Positions 32,937 to 41,762 of a DNA stretch of 64,000 bases are shown piece by piece (the first letter of the stretch is position 1; every line of letters begins with the position of its first letter). A model generated the notes under the pieces. It was not told the DNA's origin. It worked only from the letters and a program-made list of their open reading frames with translations, and ran no database searches. A program made the position numbers and the translations under genes. Source of the DNA: Micromonospora sp. MP36 (GTDB taxonomy: Bacteria; Actinomycetota; Actinomycetes; Mycobacteriales; Micromonosporaceae); the NCBI RefSeq assembly GCF_008119785.1, contig NZ_VSFA01000010.1, forward strand, positions 1 to 64,000, given 5' to 3'.

Positions 32937-33608
32937 ATGGCCCTCGCCCAGAGCGTCGACCCGAACCAGTTCACCGGGCTGACCGGGTGGGTGGCGGCCG
33001 TCATCGACTCGCTGGGCGCGCTCGGGGTGGCGCTGCTGGTCGCCCTGGAGAACGTCGTCCCGCCGATCCCGAGCGAGATCGTGCTGGCGATGGCGGGTTA
33101 CCTCTGTGCCGAGGGCCGGTTCAACGTGGTGCTGATCGTGCTCGCCGCGACGGCCGGGTCGCTGCTCGGCGCGGTGGTGCTGTACTGGCTCGGTGCGGCG
33201 CTCGGCGAGGAACGGCTGAAGCGCTGGCTGGACCACATCCCGCTGGTGGACCGGGACGACCTGGAGAAGGCCGACCGCTGGTTCGAGCGGTACGGCAGGT
33301 GGGCGGTGCTGGTCGGCCGGTTGGTGCCGGTGGTGCGCAGCCTGGTGTCCGTCCCGGCCGGCGCCAACCGGCTGCCGCTGGGCGAGTTCCTGCTGCTCAC
33401 CACGCTGGGCAGCGGGGTGTGGAACACGTTGATCGTCGGGCTCGGTTTCGCCCTCGGCTCCCGCTGGCAGCAGGTCGACCGGTACAGCGACTGGTTCAAC
33501 TACGCGATCTTCGCGGTGTTCGGCCTCATGATCGCGGGCTGGGCGACGAAGAAGATCCGTCGCCGTCGCGCCCGGCGCGGCCGGCAGTCGGTGACCGCCG
33601 GCCGCTGA
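32937..33608 (+). CDS. DedA family membrane protein
   Basis: 223 residues with the DedA (SNARE-associated) core: LENVVPPIPSEIVLAMAGYL, the reentrant helix with acidic residue, and GRLVPVVRSLVSVPAGANRL with the essential Arg residues. Four or five hydrophobic segments; Arg-rich C-terminal tail. DedA proteins act in phospholipid (undecaprenyl-phosphate or PE) translocation and envelope homeostasis. GGAAGGA precedes the ATG. Confidence 0.93.
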   Translation: MALAQSVDPNQFTGLTGWVAAVIDSLGALGVALLVALENVVPPIPSEIVLAMAGYLCAEGRFNVVLIVLAATAGSLLGAVVLYWLGAALGEERLKRWLDHIPLVDRDDLEKADRWFERYGRWAVLVGRLVPVVRSLVSVPAGANRLPLGEFLLLTTLGSGVWNTLIVGLGFALGSRWQQVDRYSDWFNYAIFAVFGLMIAGWATKKIRRRRARRGRQSVTAGR

Positions 33609-33620
33609 CCGCGACGCCGC

Positions 33621-35177
33621 TCAGTACCTCGCGGTGATCGAGGTGAACTCCCAGGTGTTCTGGGCGATGCCGGAGCAGTTGGAGACGACGCCCCCGCCCG
33701 GGCAGGCCCGGTCCCGGTTCACCGACCAGAAGGTGAACCGGGACAGCCCGCGGGCCTTGGCCCAGTCCCGGATCTGGGTCCAGGTGGCCGGGGAGGTCAA
33801 CTCCTGCTGGTCGGAGAGGCCGTTCATGCCGGAGATCCCCATGTGGGCGTACGCGGTGGCGTCGGACCAGCCGAACGCCGCCTTCAGCGCGCCCTTCAGC
33901 CCCTCGGCCGCGTTGACCGTGCTCTGGTACATGTTCGCCCCGCCGCCGAAGTCGAACGGCATGATCGTGAACGTGTCGATGTTGGCGCCGAGCGCGGCGG
34001 CCTGGTTGATCAGGCGGGTGCCCCACCAGGACGGCCCGGAGGTCGTGGTGCCGAAGGTGACGATCGTCCTGATGCCGGGGTTGTTCTGCTTGACGATCTT
34101 GAGGGCGCCGAGGATCCGGTCCTGCACCACCTCGTTCTCGAACTCGTCGCTGTTCTCGATGTCGATGTCGATGGCCTTCAGCCCGTACGCGTTGATGACC
34201 TGCTGGTAGGCGCCGGCCAGCGCGCTGGCCGAGGAGCAGTTCGGGCCGAGCTTGTTGCCGCTCCAGCCGCCGAAGGACGGGATGACGTCACCGCCGGCCG
34301 CCCGGATCGCGGCGATGGTGTTCGCGTGCGCGCCGCCGGTGAGCGGGCCGCTGCCGTCCCAGGCCGGCGTGCAGCCGCCGCTGGAGAGCACGAACGCGAT
34401 GGTGAACCACTTGATCCCGGTCGCGCCCATGACGGTGGACGGCGCGGGCGGGTCACCCCAGCCCGGGTAGAGGTAGGGCGCGGCGGCCATCGCGCCGCCC
34501 CCGCCGGTGCACCCGGTGGTGCTGGCCGACACGGCCGCCGACTTCGCCGACTCCCCGTTGGCGTTGTACGCGGTCACCGTGTAGCTGTGCGCCGAGCAGG
34601 CGGCCAGGCCGGAGACGGTGGCCGAGGCGCCGGTGACGGTGGCCTTCACGCTGGTGCCCTCGTACACCCGGTAGCCGGTGACCGTGCCGGAGACGGCGTT
34701 CCAGGCGAGCGAGACCGACGTGTTGGTGGTGCCGGTGACCCGCAGGCCACCCGGGGTGGCCGGGGTCCCCGGGGTCCCGCCGCCGGTGCATGGGCCGCCG
34801 TTGACGGTGCAGTTGGTCGGGTTGCCGGTGCCGTTGACGTTGAAGCCGAAGGTGGTGCTGGCGCCCGGGGCGAGGGTGCCGTTCCAGGACTGGTTGACCG
34901 CGGTGACGTGCTGGCCGGAGGTGGTCAGCAGGGCGTCCCAGAACGCGCCGACGGTGCTGCCGGCGGGCAGATCGAATTGGACGTTCCACGAGGAGATGCT
35001 GGCCGGACTGTCGTTGGTGACGGTGAACTTCGCCTCGTACCCGGTGTCCCAGCTGGTGACGCGGACGAAGGTGGCGGTGGCGGCGGAGGCGGGTGGCGCG
35101 GCCACGACGGTGGTCGCGATCAGGGCGGCGGCGAACGCGGCGGCGAACGTCGCCACCCGGGCGGAACGGAGTCTCAC
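33621..35177 (-). CDS. Secreted GH18 chitinase with CBM2 and FnIII
   Basis: 518 residues. Signal peptide about 1-32 (AFAAALIATTVVAAPPASA). CBM2-like cellulose/chitin binding domain about 33-130 (SWDTGYEAKFTVTND, WNGTLAPGAST), a Thr/Gly/Pro linker, FnIII about 142-225, a Gly linker, and a GH18 domain from about 232 with the catalytic DxDxE in AIDIDIENSDE. Hydrolyses chitin outside the cell. The GH18 type is that of Streptomyces chitinases with the GIKWFTIAFVLSSGGCTPAW opening. An AT-rich TTAA dyad lies upstream, and the GH16 gene is the next upstream gene. Confidence 0.93.
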   Translation of the reverse strand: MRLRSARVATFAAAFAAALIATTVVAAPPASAATATFVRVTSWDTGYEAKFTVTNDSPASISSWNVQFDLPAGSTVGAFWDALLTTSGQHVTAVNQSWNGTLAPGASTTFGFNVNGTGNPTNCTVNGGPCTGGGTPGTPATPGGLRVTGTTNTSVSLAWNAVSGTVTGYRVYEGTSVKATVTGASATVSGLAACSAHSYTVTAYNANGESAKSAAVSASTTGCTGGGGAMAAAPYLYPGWGDPPAPSTVMGATGIKWFTIAFVLSSGGCTPAWDGSGPLTGGAHANTIAAIRAAGGDVIPSFGGWSGNKLGPNCSSASALAGAYQQVINAYGLKAIDIDIENSDEFENEVVQDRILGALKIVKQNNPGIRTIVTFGTTTSGPSWWGTRLINQAAALGANIDTFTIMPFDFGGGANMYQSTVNAAEGLKGALKAAFGWSDATAYAHMGISGMNGLSDQQELTSPATWTQIRDWAKARGLSRFTFWSVNRDRACPGGGVVSNCSGIAQNTWEFTSITARY

Positions 35178-35268
35178 GGCGTCCTCCAGGGACCGTTGTG
35201 GTGGGGGGCGCCGGCCTGCGCGGACCGGCGTGGAGGGTATCCATGACCGTCGACGTCTGCGCCCATTA

Positions 35269-35281
35269 TTAAGAGTGTTAA
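35269..35281. promoter_or_regulatory. TTAA-N5-TTAA dyad upstream of the chitinase gene
   Basis: TTAAGAGTGTTAA in a distinctly AT-rich patch (35265-35290), about 92 bases before the chitinase start. It could be an operator or part of the promoter; the symmetry and base contrast are the only evidence. Confidence 0.35.
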
Positions 35282-35311
35282 CTGTTTCTGTCCAGAGGGG
35301 ACCTGAGCGTC

Positions 35312-35359
35312 AGGAAGGGCCCCTTCCGCCGCGCGAGGCGTCGAGAAGGAGCCCTTCCT
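35312..35359. terminator. Hairpin after the GH16 gene
   Basis: AGGAAGGGCCCCTTC (35312-35326) pairs with GAAGGAGCCCTTCCT (35345-35359) in 14 of 15 positions around an 18-base loop, five bases beyond the GH16 stop. Each arm is itself palindromic (GGAAGGGCCCCTTCC type), as in intergenic repeat families of this group. Confidence 0.65.
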
Positions 35360-35364
35360 TGCGG

Positions 35365-36780
35365 TCAGCGGCGGAAGGTGAACCAGTTGACGTTGACGAA
35401 GTCGGTGCCCTGGCCGCTGCTGAAGGTCAGGTAGACGGTGTGCCGGCCGGTCACCGCGCCGACGTTGCCCGGCACCGAGCGCCAGCTCTGCCAGCCGCCG
35501 GTGTTGGCGATCGCGAAGCTGCCGATCGGCGCGCTGGTCGGGCTGTCCACCCGGACCTCGACCAGCCCGCTCACGCCGGCCGGCGCCCCAGAGGCGACCC
35601 GGGCCACGAAGTCCCGCGGCGGGGTGGCGCCGAAGTCCACGTTGTCGTAGCGGACCCAGTCACCGTTGCTCAGCCAGCCGATGTTCTGGCCGCCCTCGGC
35701 GCACGCCTCCACCTGCACCCCGTGCTGGGCGCTGAACGCCTCGGCCTGGATGGTCGAGTACGCGTCCACCGCGCCGCCCGGCGGCGGGGTGGTCGGTGGC
35801 GGGTTGCCGCCGCCCCGGCTGTAGACGGCCACGTAGTCGACCAGCATCGGCCGGCCGGAAACCGTGGCGGAGGTCGGCGTCGAGTAGCCGGCCACCCCGT
35901 TCGGGAAGCCGCCGCCCATCGCCACGTTGAGCAGCAGGAAGTAGCCGCCGTGGTTGGTCATCTGCCCCCAGTACGGCTCACCGACCTGCGTCTGGCTGAC
36001 GGTGTGGAAGAGCTGGCCGTCGACGTACCAGCGGAGCTGCTGGGGGCTGACCGAGGCGTCCCACTCGAAGCGGTAGGTGTGGAACGCCGACTGGCAGGTG
36101 CTGCCCGGGCAGGCCCGGGAGTTGCCGATGCCGTTGAACTCGTTGCACGGCCCGCCGGGGGCGACGCCGCAGTGCAGAACCCCCCAGACCGAGTTGATCC
36201 CGTTGACGTTCTCCATCACGTCGAACTCGCCGATGCCCGGCCAGTTCTGGTAGTTGCCCCGGTAGGGCGAGCCGAGCGCCCAGAACGCCGGCCAGTAGCC
36301 CTCTGCCTGGGCGCCGGCGACGTTCGGCATCTGGATCCGACCCTCCAGGGCGAGGACTCCCCCGGCCGGTGGCTTGAAGTCGGTCCGGACCGTCTCGATC
36401 CGGGCCGAGGTCCACCGGCCGGCGCCGTCCTTGAGCGGGGTGATCCGCAGGTTGCCGGCGCCGTCCTGGCTGAGGTTGGCGGTGCTGGAGGTGTACGTCT
36501 GGATCTCGCCGGTGCCCCAGTTGGCCGGGCCGCCCGGGTAGCTGGTGCCGGTGTCGATGATCCAGTTGGCGGACGAGGGCAGGGTGCCGGCCGCGCCGGT
36601 GAAGTCGTCGCTCCACACCAGACTCCAGCCGGACGGGGGCGGCGGGACGGCGGCTTGGGCGGTCAGCGAGACGGCGGCCAGCGCGGTGGTGGTGGCGAGC
36701 ACGGCCGCCGTGAGGGCGAGCCGCCGGCGCGACGGGCGCACGGCGGAGGGGGCGGCGGACGCCGCCGGGACAGGATTCAT
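35365..36780 (-). CDS. Secreted GH16 glucanase with CBM6-type domain
   Basis: 471 residues. A long signal peptide (about 1-43, ALTAAVLATTTALAAVSLTAQA), GH16 about 50-300 with the catalytic signature GEFDVMEN (E-x-D-x-x-E), a Pro-rich linker (PPPTTPPPGG), and a C-terminal CBM6-like domain (IQAEAFSAQHGVQVE, WLSNGDWVRYDNVDFG, FVNVNWFTF). Probably an endo-beta-1,3-glucanase (laminarinase). A perfect AGAGAGCGCTCTCT palindrome upstream predicts control by a LacI-type repressor. Confidence 0.94.
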   Translation of the reverse strand: MNPVPAASAAPSAVRPSRRRLALTAAVLATTTALAAVSLTAQAAVPPPPSGWSLVWSDDFTGAAGTLPSSANWIIDTGTSYPGGPANWGTGEIQTYTSSTANLSQDGAGNLRITPLKDGAGRWTSARIETVRTDFKPPAGGVLALEGRIQMPNVAGAQAEGYWPAFWALGSPYRGNYQNWPGIGEFDVMENVNGINSVWGVLHCGVAPGGPCNEFNGIGNSRACPGSTCQSAFHTYRFEWDASVSPQQLRWYVDGQLFHTVSQTQVGEPYWGQMTNHGGYFLLLNVAMGGGFPNGVAGYSTPTSATVSGRPMLVDYVAVYSRGGGNPPPTTPPPGGAVDAYSTIQAEAFSAQHGVQVEACAEGGQNIGWLSNGDWVRYDNVDFGATPPRDFVARVASGAPAGVSGLVEVRVDSPTSAPIGSFAIANTGGWQSWRSVPGNVGAVTGRHTVYLTFSSGQGTDFVNVNWFTFRR

Positions 36781-36809
36781 CGGGGTGCCTCTCTGCGGGG
36801 ACGGGTGCG

Positions 36810-36823
36810 AGAGAGCGCTCTCT
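36810..36823. promoter_or_regulatory. LacI/CebR-type operator AGAGAGCGCTCTCT
   Basis: A perfect 14-bp palindrome 30 bases upstream of the GH16 start. It closely matches the GGGAGCGCTCCC/GAGAGCGCTCTC class bound by CelR/CebR-family sugar repressors in actinomycetes, which release on cellobiose-type or related oligosaccharides. No LacI gene is in the window. Confidence 0.8.
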
Positions 36824-36857
36824 GAGGGCGATTTCTACGCGCCCGCCCCCGCATTTG

Positions 36858-37589
36858 TCAATGCATGTCGATGCCTTCCGGCTGCGGTCGGCGCAGTACG
36901 GCCTGCTCCAGGGCGGTCCAGCCGGTGCTGATGACCAGATAGAGCACCGCCGCCAGCGGCACCACGAGCGCCACCAGCAGCGTCGTGTACGGCAGCAACG
37001 GCACCAACCGGCCCAGCAGCGCGCCGCCCGGGCCCGCGGTGGGCGTACCGGTGGCCGCGGCCGCCCGCCGGGCCCGCCGCGAGGACCACCAGGCCAGCGC
37101 GAGCAGCGCCGCCAGCAGCACCCCGAAGACCGCCAGCACCGGACCGGAGAGCCCGTCGCCGAGGTGCCAGCCCAGCGGTACGCCGGCCAGCCGCTCGTCG
37201 AGCAGGCCGCCGGTCCCGTCGCCGGTGGCGAAGAGGCGGTACATGACCAGGAAGAACGGCGCCTGCAACAGCGCCGGGAGGCAGCCCGCGACCGGGCTGG
37301 CCCCGGCCCGCCGGTAGAGCGCGAAGAGTTCGCTCTGCAGGCGGGCGGGGTCGTCGGCGTACCGCCGCTGGAGGTCGCGGACCTCGGGAGCGAGCGCCGC
37401 GCGGCGCCGCTCCCCGCGGACCTGCGCCACGGTGAGCGGCCAGATCAGCAGCCGGACCCCGATCGTGAACAGGACGATCGCGGCGGCCATGGCGGCTCCG
37501 CCGGTCAGCGGGACCAGCGTGTCGGCGAGCCAGGTGACGACGGCGGCGGCGGCGGACGCTGCGGTGTGCAGTGGTGCGAAGGCGAGCAT
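36858..37589 (-). CDS. yidC: YidC/Oxa1-family membrane insertase, short paralogue
   Basis: 243 residues with five hydrophobic segments and the Oxa1 pattern VLFTIGVRLLIWPLTVAQVRGERRRAALAPEVRDLQRRY...ELFALYRRAGASPVAGCLPALLQAPFFLVMYRLF, including the groove Arg in the first TM. It lacks the long periplasmic domain, as in Gram-positives. It is probably an accessory paralogue, since the housekeeping copy usually sits beside rnpA-rpmH. Upstream is a DUF6412 gene, a usual partner. Confidence 0.88.
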   Translation of the reverse strand: MLAFAPLHTAASAAAAVVTWLADTLVPLTGGAAMAAAIVLFTIGVRLLIWPLTVAQVRGERRRAALAPEVRDLQRRYADDPARLQSELFALYRRAGASPVAGCLPALLQAPFFLVMYRLFATGDGTGGLLDERLAGVPLGWHLGDGLSGPVLAVFGVLLAALLALAWWSSRRARRAAAATGTPTAGPGGALLGRLVPLLPYTTLLVALVVPLAAVLYLVISTGWTALEQAVLRRPQPEGIDMH

Positions 37590-37714
37590 GGGGAACCCCT
37601 CGGTCCGATACCCGGATGTCCCGACGGGACGACGCGTCCCGGCGCGACGGATGACGACGGAATCGGCCGCGCGATCACTCGCCCGGGCCCGGCGCAGCCG
37701 GGGATGGCGGGACG

Positions 37715-38035
37715 CTACGCGGCCGAGGGGCGCAGGCCGGGTGCGCGGGGACGCGGCCGGCCGGCGGCGTCCGGGTCGGCCTGGCGGGGCACCCGGCGAC
37801 CGCGGGCCCGGGCCCGCAGCGCGGTCGCGTGTCGCCCGCCGGGCGGGTCGGGCAGCGCCCGCACCCGCAGCGCGAGCAGCGTGGCCAGCAGCAGCGCGGC
37901 GGCCAGCGCCGCGCCGGCGAGCAGCTCCACCGGTCGGTCCGCGAGCACGGTGAGCTGGGCGAGGGCGTACGCCCACGTCCCCGTCACCGCCACCAGAATC
38001 CCCGGCACGCCGATCAGGCTAGAACCCGCTGTCAC
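37715..38035 (-). CDS. DUF6412 small membrane protein
   Basis: 106 residues: two hydrophobic segments (about 8-27 and 37-57), then a basic tail rich in Arg and Pro ending PRPRAPGLRPSAA, the pattern I know for DUF6412. GTG start at 38035, uncertain. It lies 125 bases upstream of the YidC-like gene on the same strand, and the two are commonly neighbours in actinomycetes. Function unknown. Confidence 0.7.
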   Translation of the reverse strand: MTAGSSLIGVPGILVAVTGTWAYALAQLTVLADRPVELLAGAALAAALLLATLLALRVRALPDPPGGRHATALRARARGRRVPRQADPDAAGRPRPRAPGLRPSAA

Positions 38036-38062
38036 GCCCCCGGCTGAGTCGCCCGGGTCGCA

Positions 38063-38126
38063 CTGGCAGGTCGGCGATGTGGCGACATCCCACTGGGCGC
38101 GACCCCGCCAGATCGGCGACCTGGCG
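38063..38126. repeat. Two imperfect copies of a near-palindromic 20-mer downstream of lysX
   Basis: Copy 1 around 38065-38084 (GCAGGTCGGCGATGTGGCG) and copy 2 at 38106-38126 (CGCCAGATCGGCGACCTGGC plus G) share GGCGA and TGGCG cores about 42 bases apart. Copy 2 is palindromic except for one pair. They lie between lysX and the DUF6412 gene and may act as terminator or repeat element. Confidence 0.5.
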
Positions 38127-38138
38127 CTACCCGCCCGA

Positions 38139-41100
38139 TCAGGAGCCCTCGCGGACCAGGGGGAAGGGCAGGGTCTCCCGGATCGACCGGCCGGTCAGCA
38201 GCATCACCAGCCGGTCCACGCCGAGGCCGAGGCCGCCGGTGGGTGGCATGGCGTACTCCAGCGCGGTGAGGAAGTCCTCGTCCAGCTCCATCGCCTCCGG
38301 GTCGCCGCCGGCCGCCTTCAGCGACTGCTCGGTGAGCCGGCGCCGCTGCTCGGTCGGGTCGACCAGCTCGGTGTACGCCGTACCCAGCTCCAGCCCGAAC
38401 GCCACCAGGTCCCACCGTTCGGCCAGCCGCGGGTCGTGCCGATGCTGCCGGGTCAGCGGCGACACGTCGGTCGGGAAGTCCAGGTAGAACGTGGGCAGCT
38501 CGGTGCGCGCCTCGACCAGCCGCTCGTAGAGCTCCAGCAGCACCGCGCCGCGCCCCCAGCGCGGGTCGTACGACACCCCGGCGGAGTCGCAGAGCTTGCG
38601 CAATGCGGCCAGGTCGGTGTCGGCGGTGACCTCCTCGCCCAGCGCGGCGGAGATCGCCTCGTCGACCGTGCGCACCGGCCACTCGCCGCCCACGTCCACC
38701 AGTTCTCCGCTGCCGGGGCGGCGGACCACCGGGGCGCCGTGCACCGCCACCGCCGCCGCCACGATCAGCTCCCGGGCCAGCTCGCGCATCACGTGGTAGT
38801 CGGCGTACGCCTGGTACGCCTCCAGCACGGTGAACTCCGGGTTGTGGCTGTGGTCGACGCCCTCGTTGCGGAACGCCCGGCCCAGCTCGTACACCCGCTC
38901 GACGCCGCCCACGGCGAGCCGCTTCAGATACAGCTCGGGCGCGATCCGCAGGCTCAGCCGCAGGTCGTACGCGTTGCTGTGGGTGACAAACGGGCGGGCG
39001 TTGGCCCCGCCGTGCACCCGCTGGAGGATCGGCGTCTCCACCTCCAGGAAGCCCCGCCCGACCAGCGCGGCACGCAGGCTGTGCAGGACCGTGCCCCGGG
39101 CCCGCAGCAGCTCCCGCGCGTCGGGGTTGATGGCGAGGTCCAGGTAGCGCTGCCGGACCCGGGCCTCCGGGTCGGCCAGCCCGTGGTGCTTGTCCGGCAG
39201 CGGACGCAGGCACTTGGCGGTGAGCCGCCAGTCGGCGACCCGCACCGACACCTCGCCGTGCCGGGTGGCGTACATCTCGCCGGTGGCCCCGACGTGGTCG
39301 CCGATGTCGACGGCGCCCCGCCACCGGTCCAGGTCGCGTTCGAGCATGAGCTGGAGGTCGCCGCTGCCGTCCCGAACGGTGGCGAAGAGCACCCCGCCGT
39401 GGTCCCGCACCAGCATCACCCGGCCGGCCACCGCCACGGTCTCGCCGGTCCCGGTGTCCGGGGCCAGCCCGGCGTGCCGCTCCCGCACCGCGGCGCAGCG
39501 CTCCGTGCGGGGATAGCCCACCGGGTACGGGTCGACCCCCTCGGCGCGCAGCCGGTCGAGCTTCGCCACGCGTACCCGGACCTGCTCGGGCCGGTGCGCC
39601 GGGGCCGGCTCCGGCGGGACGGCCCGGACCGTCGCGGCGGACGGCGGCACGAAGCGGACGGCGCCGCCGGCCGGCGGCACCCCGTACAGCGGGGTGGGCC
39701 GGCCGCCGGGCAGGGCGAGGAAGCCCTCGGCGGCCGCCGCGGCGAGGCCGACCCGGGCCAGTTCCCGGCGCTCCCCGAAGCAGAGGTAGCGGGGCGTCCA
39801 GTGCGGCTGGTACTTGGCGTTCGACTGGTAGAGCGACTCCAGCTGCCACCAGCGGGAGAAGAAGAGCAGCGTGTGCCGCCAGAGCTGGATGACCGGGCCG
39901 GCGCCGATCCGGGCGCCCTGCTCGAACGCCGAACGGAACGCCGCGAAGTTCAGCGACACCCGCTCGACGCCGAGACGGGGGCCCGCCGTCAGCAGCGACA
40001 CCACCATGAACTCGATGACCCCGTTCTCGGCGGTGCGGTCCCGGCGCATCAGGTCCAGCGACAGCCCGTGCGCGCCCCACGGGCTCAGCGACAGCAACGC
40101 CCGTACCCGGCCCTCGCCGTCCCGGGCCTCCACCAGCACGCACTCGCCGTCCGCCGGGTCGCCGAGCCGGCCCAGCGCCATCGAGAAGCCCCGCTCGTGC
40201 TCGGTGTCCCGCCAGGTGGTGGCCAGGTCGGCCAGGCCGGCCAGCTCCTCCGGGGGGATCTCCGCGTGCCGGCGTACCTGGGCGGTGTAGCCGGCCCGCT
40301 CCACCCGGTGCACCGCCTGTCGGACCGGGCGCATGTCGCGGCCGTCGAGGTCGAAGTCGCGGGTCAGCAGAATCGCCTCGTCGCCCAACTGCAGCACCTT
40401 GAGCCCGTGCCGCTGGTAGGCCCGCGCCCCGGCCTCGCTGGCGCCGATCACCGCCGGGGTCCAGGCGTACTCGCGGGCCTGACCGAGCCACCCGGCGATG
40501 ACCGGGCCCCACGCCTCCGGATCACCGATCGGGTCGCCGCTGGCCAGGCTGACCCCGTTGACCACCCGGTAGGTGATCGCCGCCTTCCCGCTCGGCGAGA
40601 AGAGGGCCGCCTTGTCCCGCCGGGTGGCGAAGTAGCCGAGCGAGTCCCGCTCGCCGTACCGGGCGAGCAGCTCGCGGATCCGCTCCTCCGCGTCGGGGTG
40701 TAGCACCGCGTTCGCCCGCTGCGAGCGGACCAGGGTGAACAGGCCGGCGACGAAGGCGATCGCGCCGAACCCGCCGAGCAGCAGGTTGACCCAGCCGGGG
40801 GCCTGACCCTTCCGGGTCACGTCGACCATGATCGCGCCACCGAAGACCTTCTCGACCGCGTACCCGAGCCGGTCCGACCAGGTGTGCAGGCTGCCCGGCT
40901 CGACCAGGAGCAGCAGGTAGCCGAGCCCGACGGAGACCGCCGCCAGGCCGAGGAGGACGCCGAGGGCCCGCCAGACGCTGCCGCTGCGCACCTTGGCGTA
41001 GAACTCCCGCCGGGCGGCGATCAGCAGGGCCAGCGCGCCGGCGGCGAAGCCCAAGCCGACCCACACCCCGACCGTCTCCAGGGCGCCGAAGATCCGCTCA

Positions 41101-41474
41101 CCGGCGTCGTCGGTGAGGTCGTTGCTGCCCACGGTCAGCAGCAGCCCCCCGGCCACCAGGCTGAACGTCAGGGTGAGGCTGAAGTACACGACCAGCACCC
41201 AGTACGCGAGCCGCTTGCGGCGCAGCACCGCCGAGGCCAGGGTGCCGAGGAAGACCGCGTACGCCAGGTTGGCCGGCGCGGGCACCAGCAGGGCGTCGAT
41301 GGCGGTGCGGACGGGCTGGATGCCGGTGCGGAAGGCGCTGCTCAACGCGGCGAGCGCGCAGACCACCGCGACCACCCAGAGCAGGGTGGCGAAGCCCCGC
41401 GGCACCTGGCCGCGCCAGTCCCGGCCGGCGCGCCGGGCGTCGGTCACCGTCCGCGACGTGGTGCTCGGAGTCAA
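38139..41474 (-). CDS. lysX: Bifunctional lysylphosphatidylglycerol synthetase/lysyl-tRNA synthetase
   Basis: 1111 residues, the LysX type of mycobacteria. The N-terminal membrane part has about six hydrophobic segments (residues 28-250). A DUF2156 aminoacyl-transfer domain covers about 285-600 (FSPSGKAAITYRVVNGVSLASGDPIG, HERGFSMALGRLGD). A class II LysRS covers about 640-1111: an OB-fold (VAVAGRVMLVRDHGG), motif 2 as AFRNEGVDHSHNPEFT, and motif 3 as GGLGLGVDRLVMLLT. It charges tRNA-Lys and transfers lysine to phosphatidylglycerol, raising membrane positive charge and resistance to cationic peptides. A separate housekeeping lysS is expected elsewhere. Confidence 0.96.
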   Translation of the reverse strand: MTPSTTSRTVTDARRAGRDWRGQVPRGFATLLWVVAVVCALAALSSAFRTGIQPVRTAIDALLVPAPANLAYAVFLGTLASAVLRRKRLAYWVLVVYFSLTLTFSLVAGGLLLTVGSNDLTDDAGERIFGALETVGVWVGLGFAAGALALLIAARREFYAKVRSGSVWRALGVLLGLAAVSVGLGYLLLLVEPGSLHTWSDRLGYAVEKVFGGAIMVDVTRKGQAPGWVNLLLGGFGAIAFVAGLFTLVRSQRANAVLHPDAEERIRELLARYGERDSLGYFATRRDKAALFSPSGKAAITYRVVNGVSLASGDPIGDPEAWGPVIAGWLGQAREYAWTPAVIGASEAGARAYQRHGLKVLQLGDEAILLTRDFDLDGRDMRPVRQAVHRVERAGYTAQVRRHAEIPPEELAGLADLATTWRDTEHERGFSMALGRLGDPADGECVLVEARDGEGRVRALLSLSPWGAHGLSLDLMRRDRTAENGVIEFMVVSLLTAGPRLGVERVSLNFAAFRSAFEQGARIGAGPVIQLWRHTLLFFSRWWQLESLYQSNAKYQPHWTPRYLCFGERRELARVGLAAAAAEGFLALPGGRPTPLYGVPPAGGAVRFVPPSAATVRAVPPEPAPAHRPEQVRVRVAKLDRLRAEGVDPYPVGYPRTERCAAVRERHAGLAPDTGTGETVAVAGRVMLVRDHGGVLFATVRDGSGDLQLMLERDLDRWRGAVDIGDHVGATGEMYATRHGEVSVRVADWRLTAKCLRPLPDKHHGLADPEARVRQRYLDLAINPDARELLRARGTVLHSLRAALVGRGFLEVETPILQRVHGGANARPFVTHSNAYDLRLSLRIAPELYLKRLAVGGVERVYELGRAFRNEGVDHSHNPEFTVLEAYQAYADYHVMRELARELIVAAAVAVHGAPVVRRPGSGELVDVGGEWPVRTVDEAISAALGEEVTADTDLAALRKLCDSAGVSYDPRWGRGAVLLELYERLVEARTELPTFYLDFPTDVSPLTRQHRHDPRLAERWDLVAFGLELGTAYTELVDPTEQRRRLTEQSLKAAGGDPEAMELDEDFLTALEYAMPPTGGLGLGVDRLVMLLTGRSIRETLPFPLVREGS

Positions 41475-41762
41475 CGTGGCCTCCCTCGCTGCCGGCGATG
41501 GGCGTCGAGCGGCCTCATCGTAGGCCCCGAACCCGTTCCCCCGCCCCGCCCACGTCGGCCAGCCGGGCCGAGGATGCGCGCAGATTCCCGGAAAGACTGC
41601 CCATTCCGCCGGTCAAGGCCACGCCTTCCGGGAAATCGGCCGCACCCGCCGGCGCACCCCGCGACACGCCGGAGGGTGCGTTTCCGGCCGTCGACACGGT
41701 GGGTAACAGGGCGTCGACGGCGCGGCGCCAGGTCGCGGCCCGACGGATGGGCGGTGGTGGCG
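41475..41762. other. Divergent intergenic region lysX / ybdK-like with TTCCCGGAA arms
   Basis: 288 bases with no convincing gene. TTCCCGGAA (41585-41593) and its reverse complement TTCCGGGAA (41626-41634) could form a hairpin or paired operator sites. Promoters for both divergent genes must lie here; none was clear. Confidence 0.45.

Noticed and set aside
36855..40703. 1282-codon plus-strand ORF
   Set aside because: Antisense shadow of yidC, DUF6412 and lysX, low-complexity composition.
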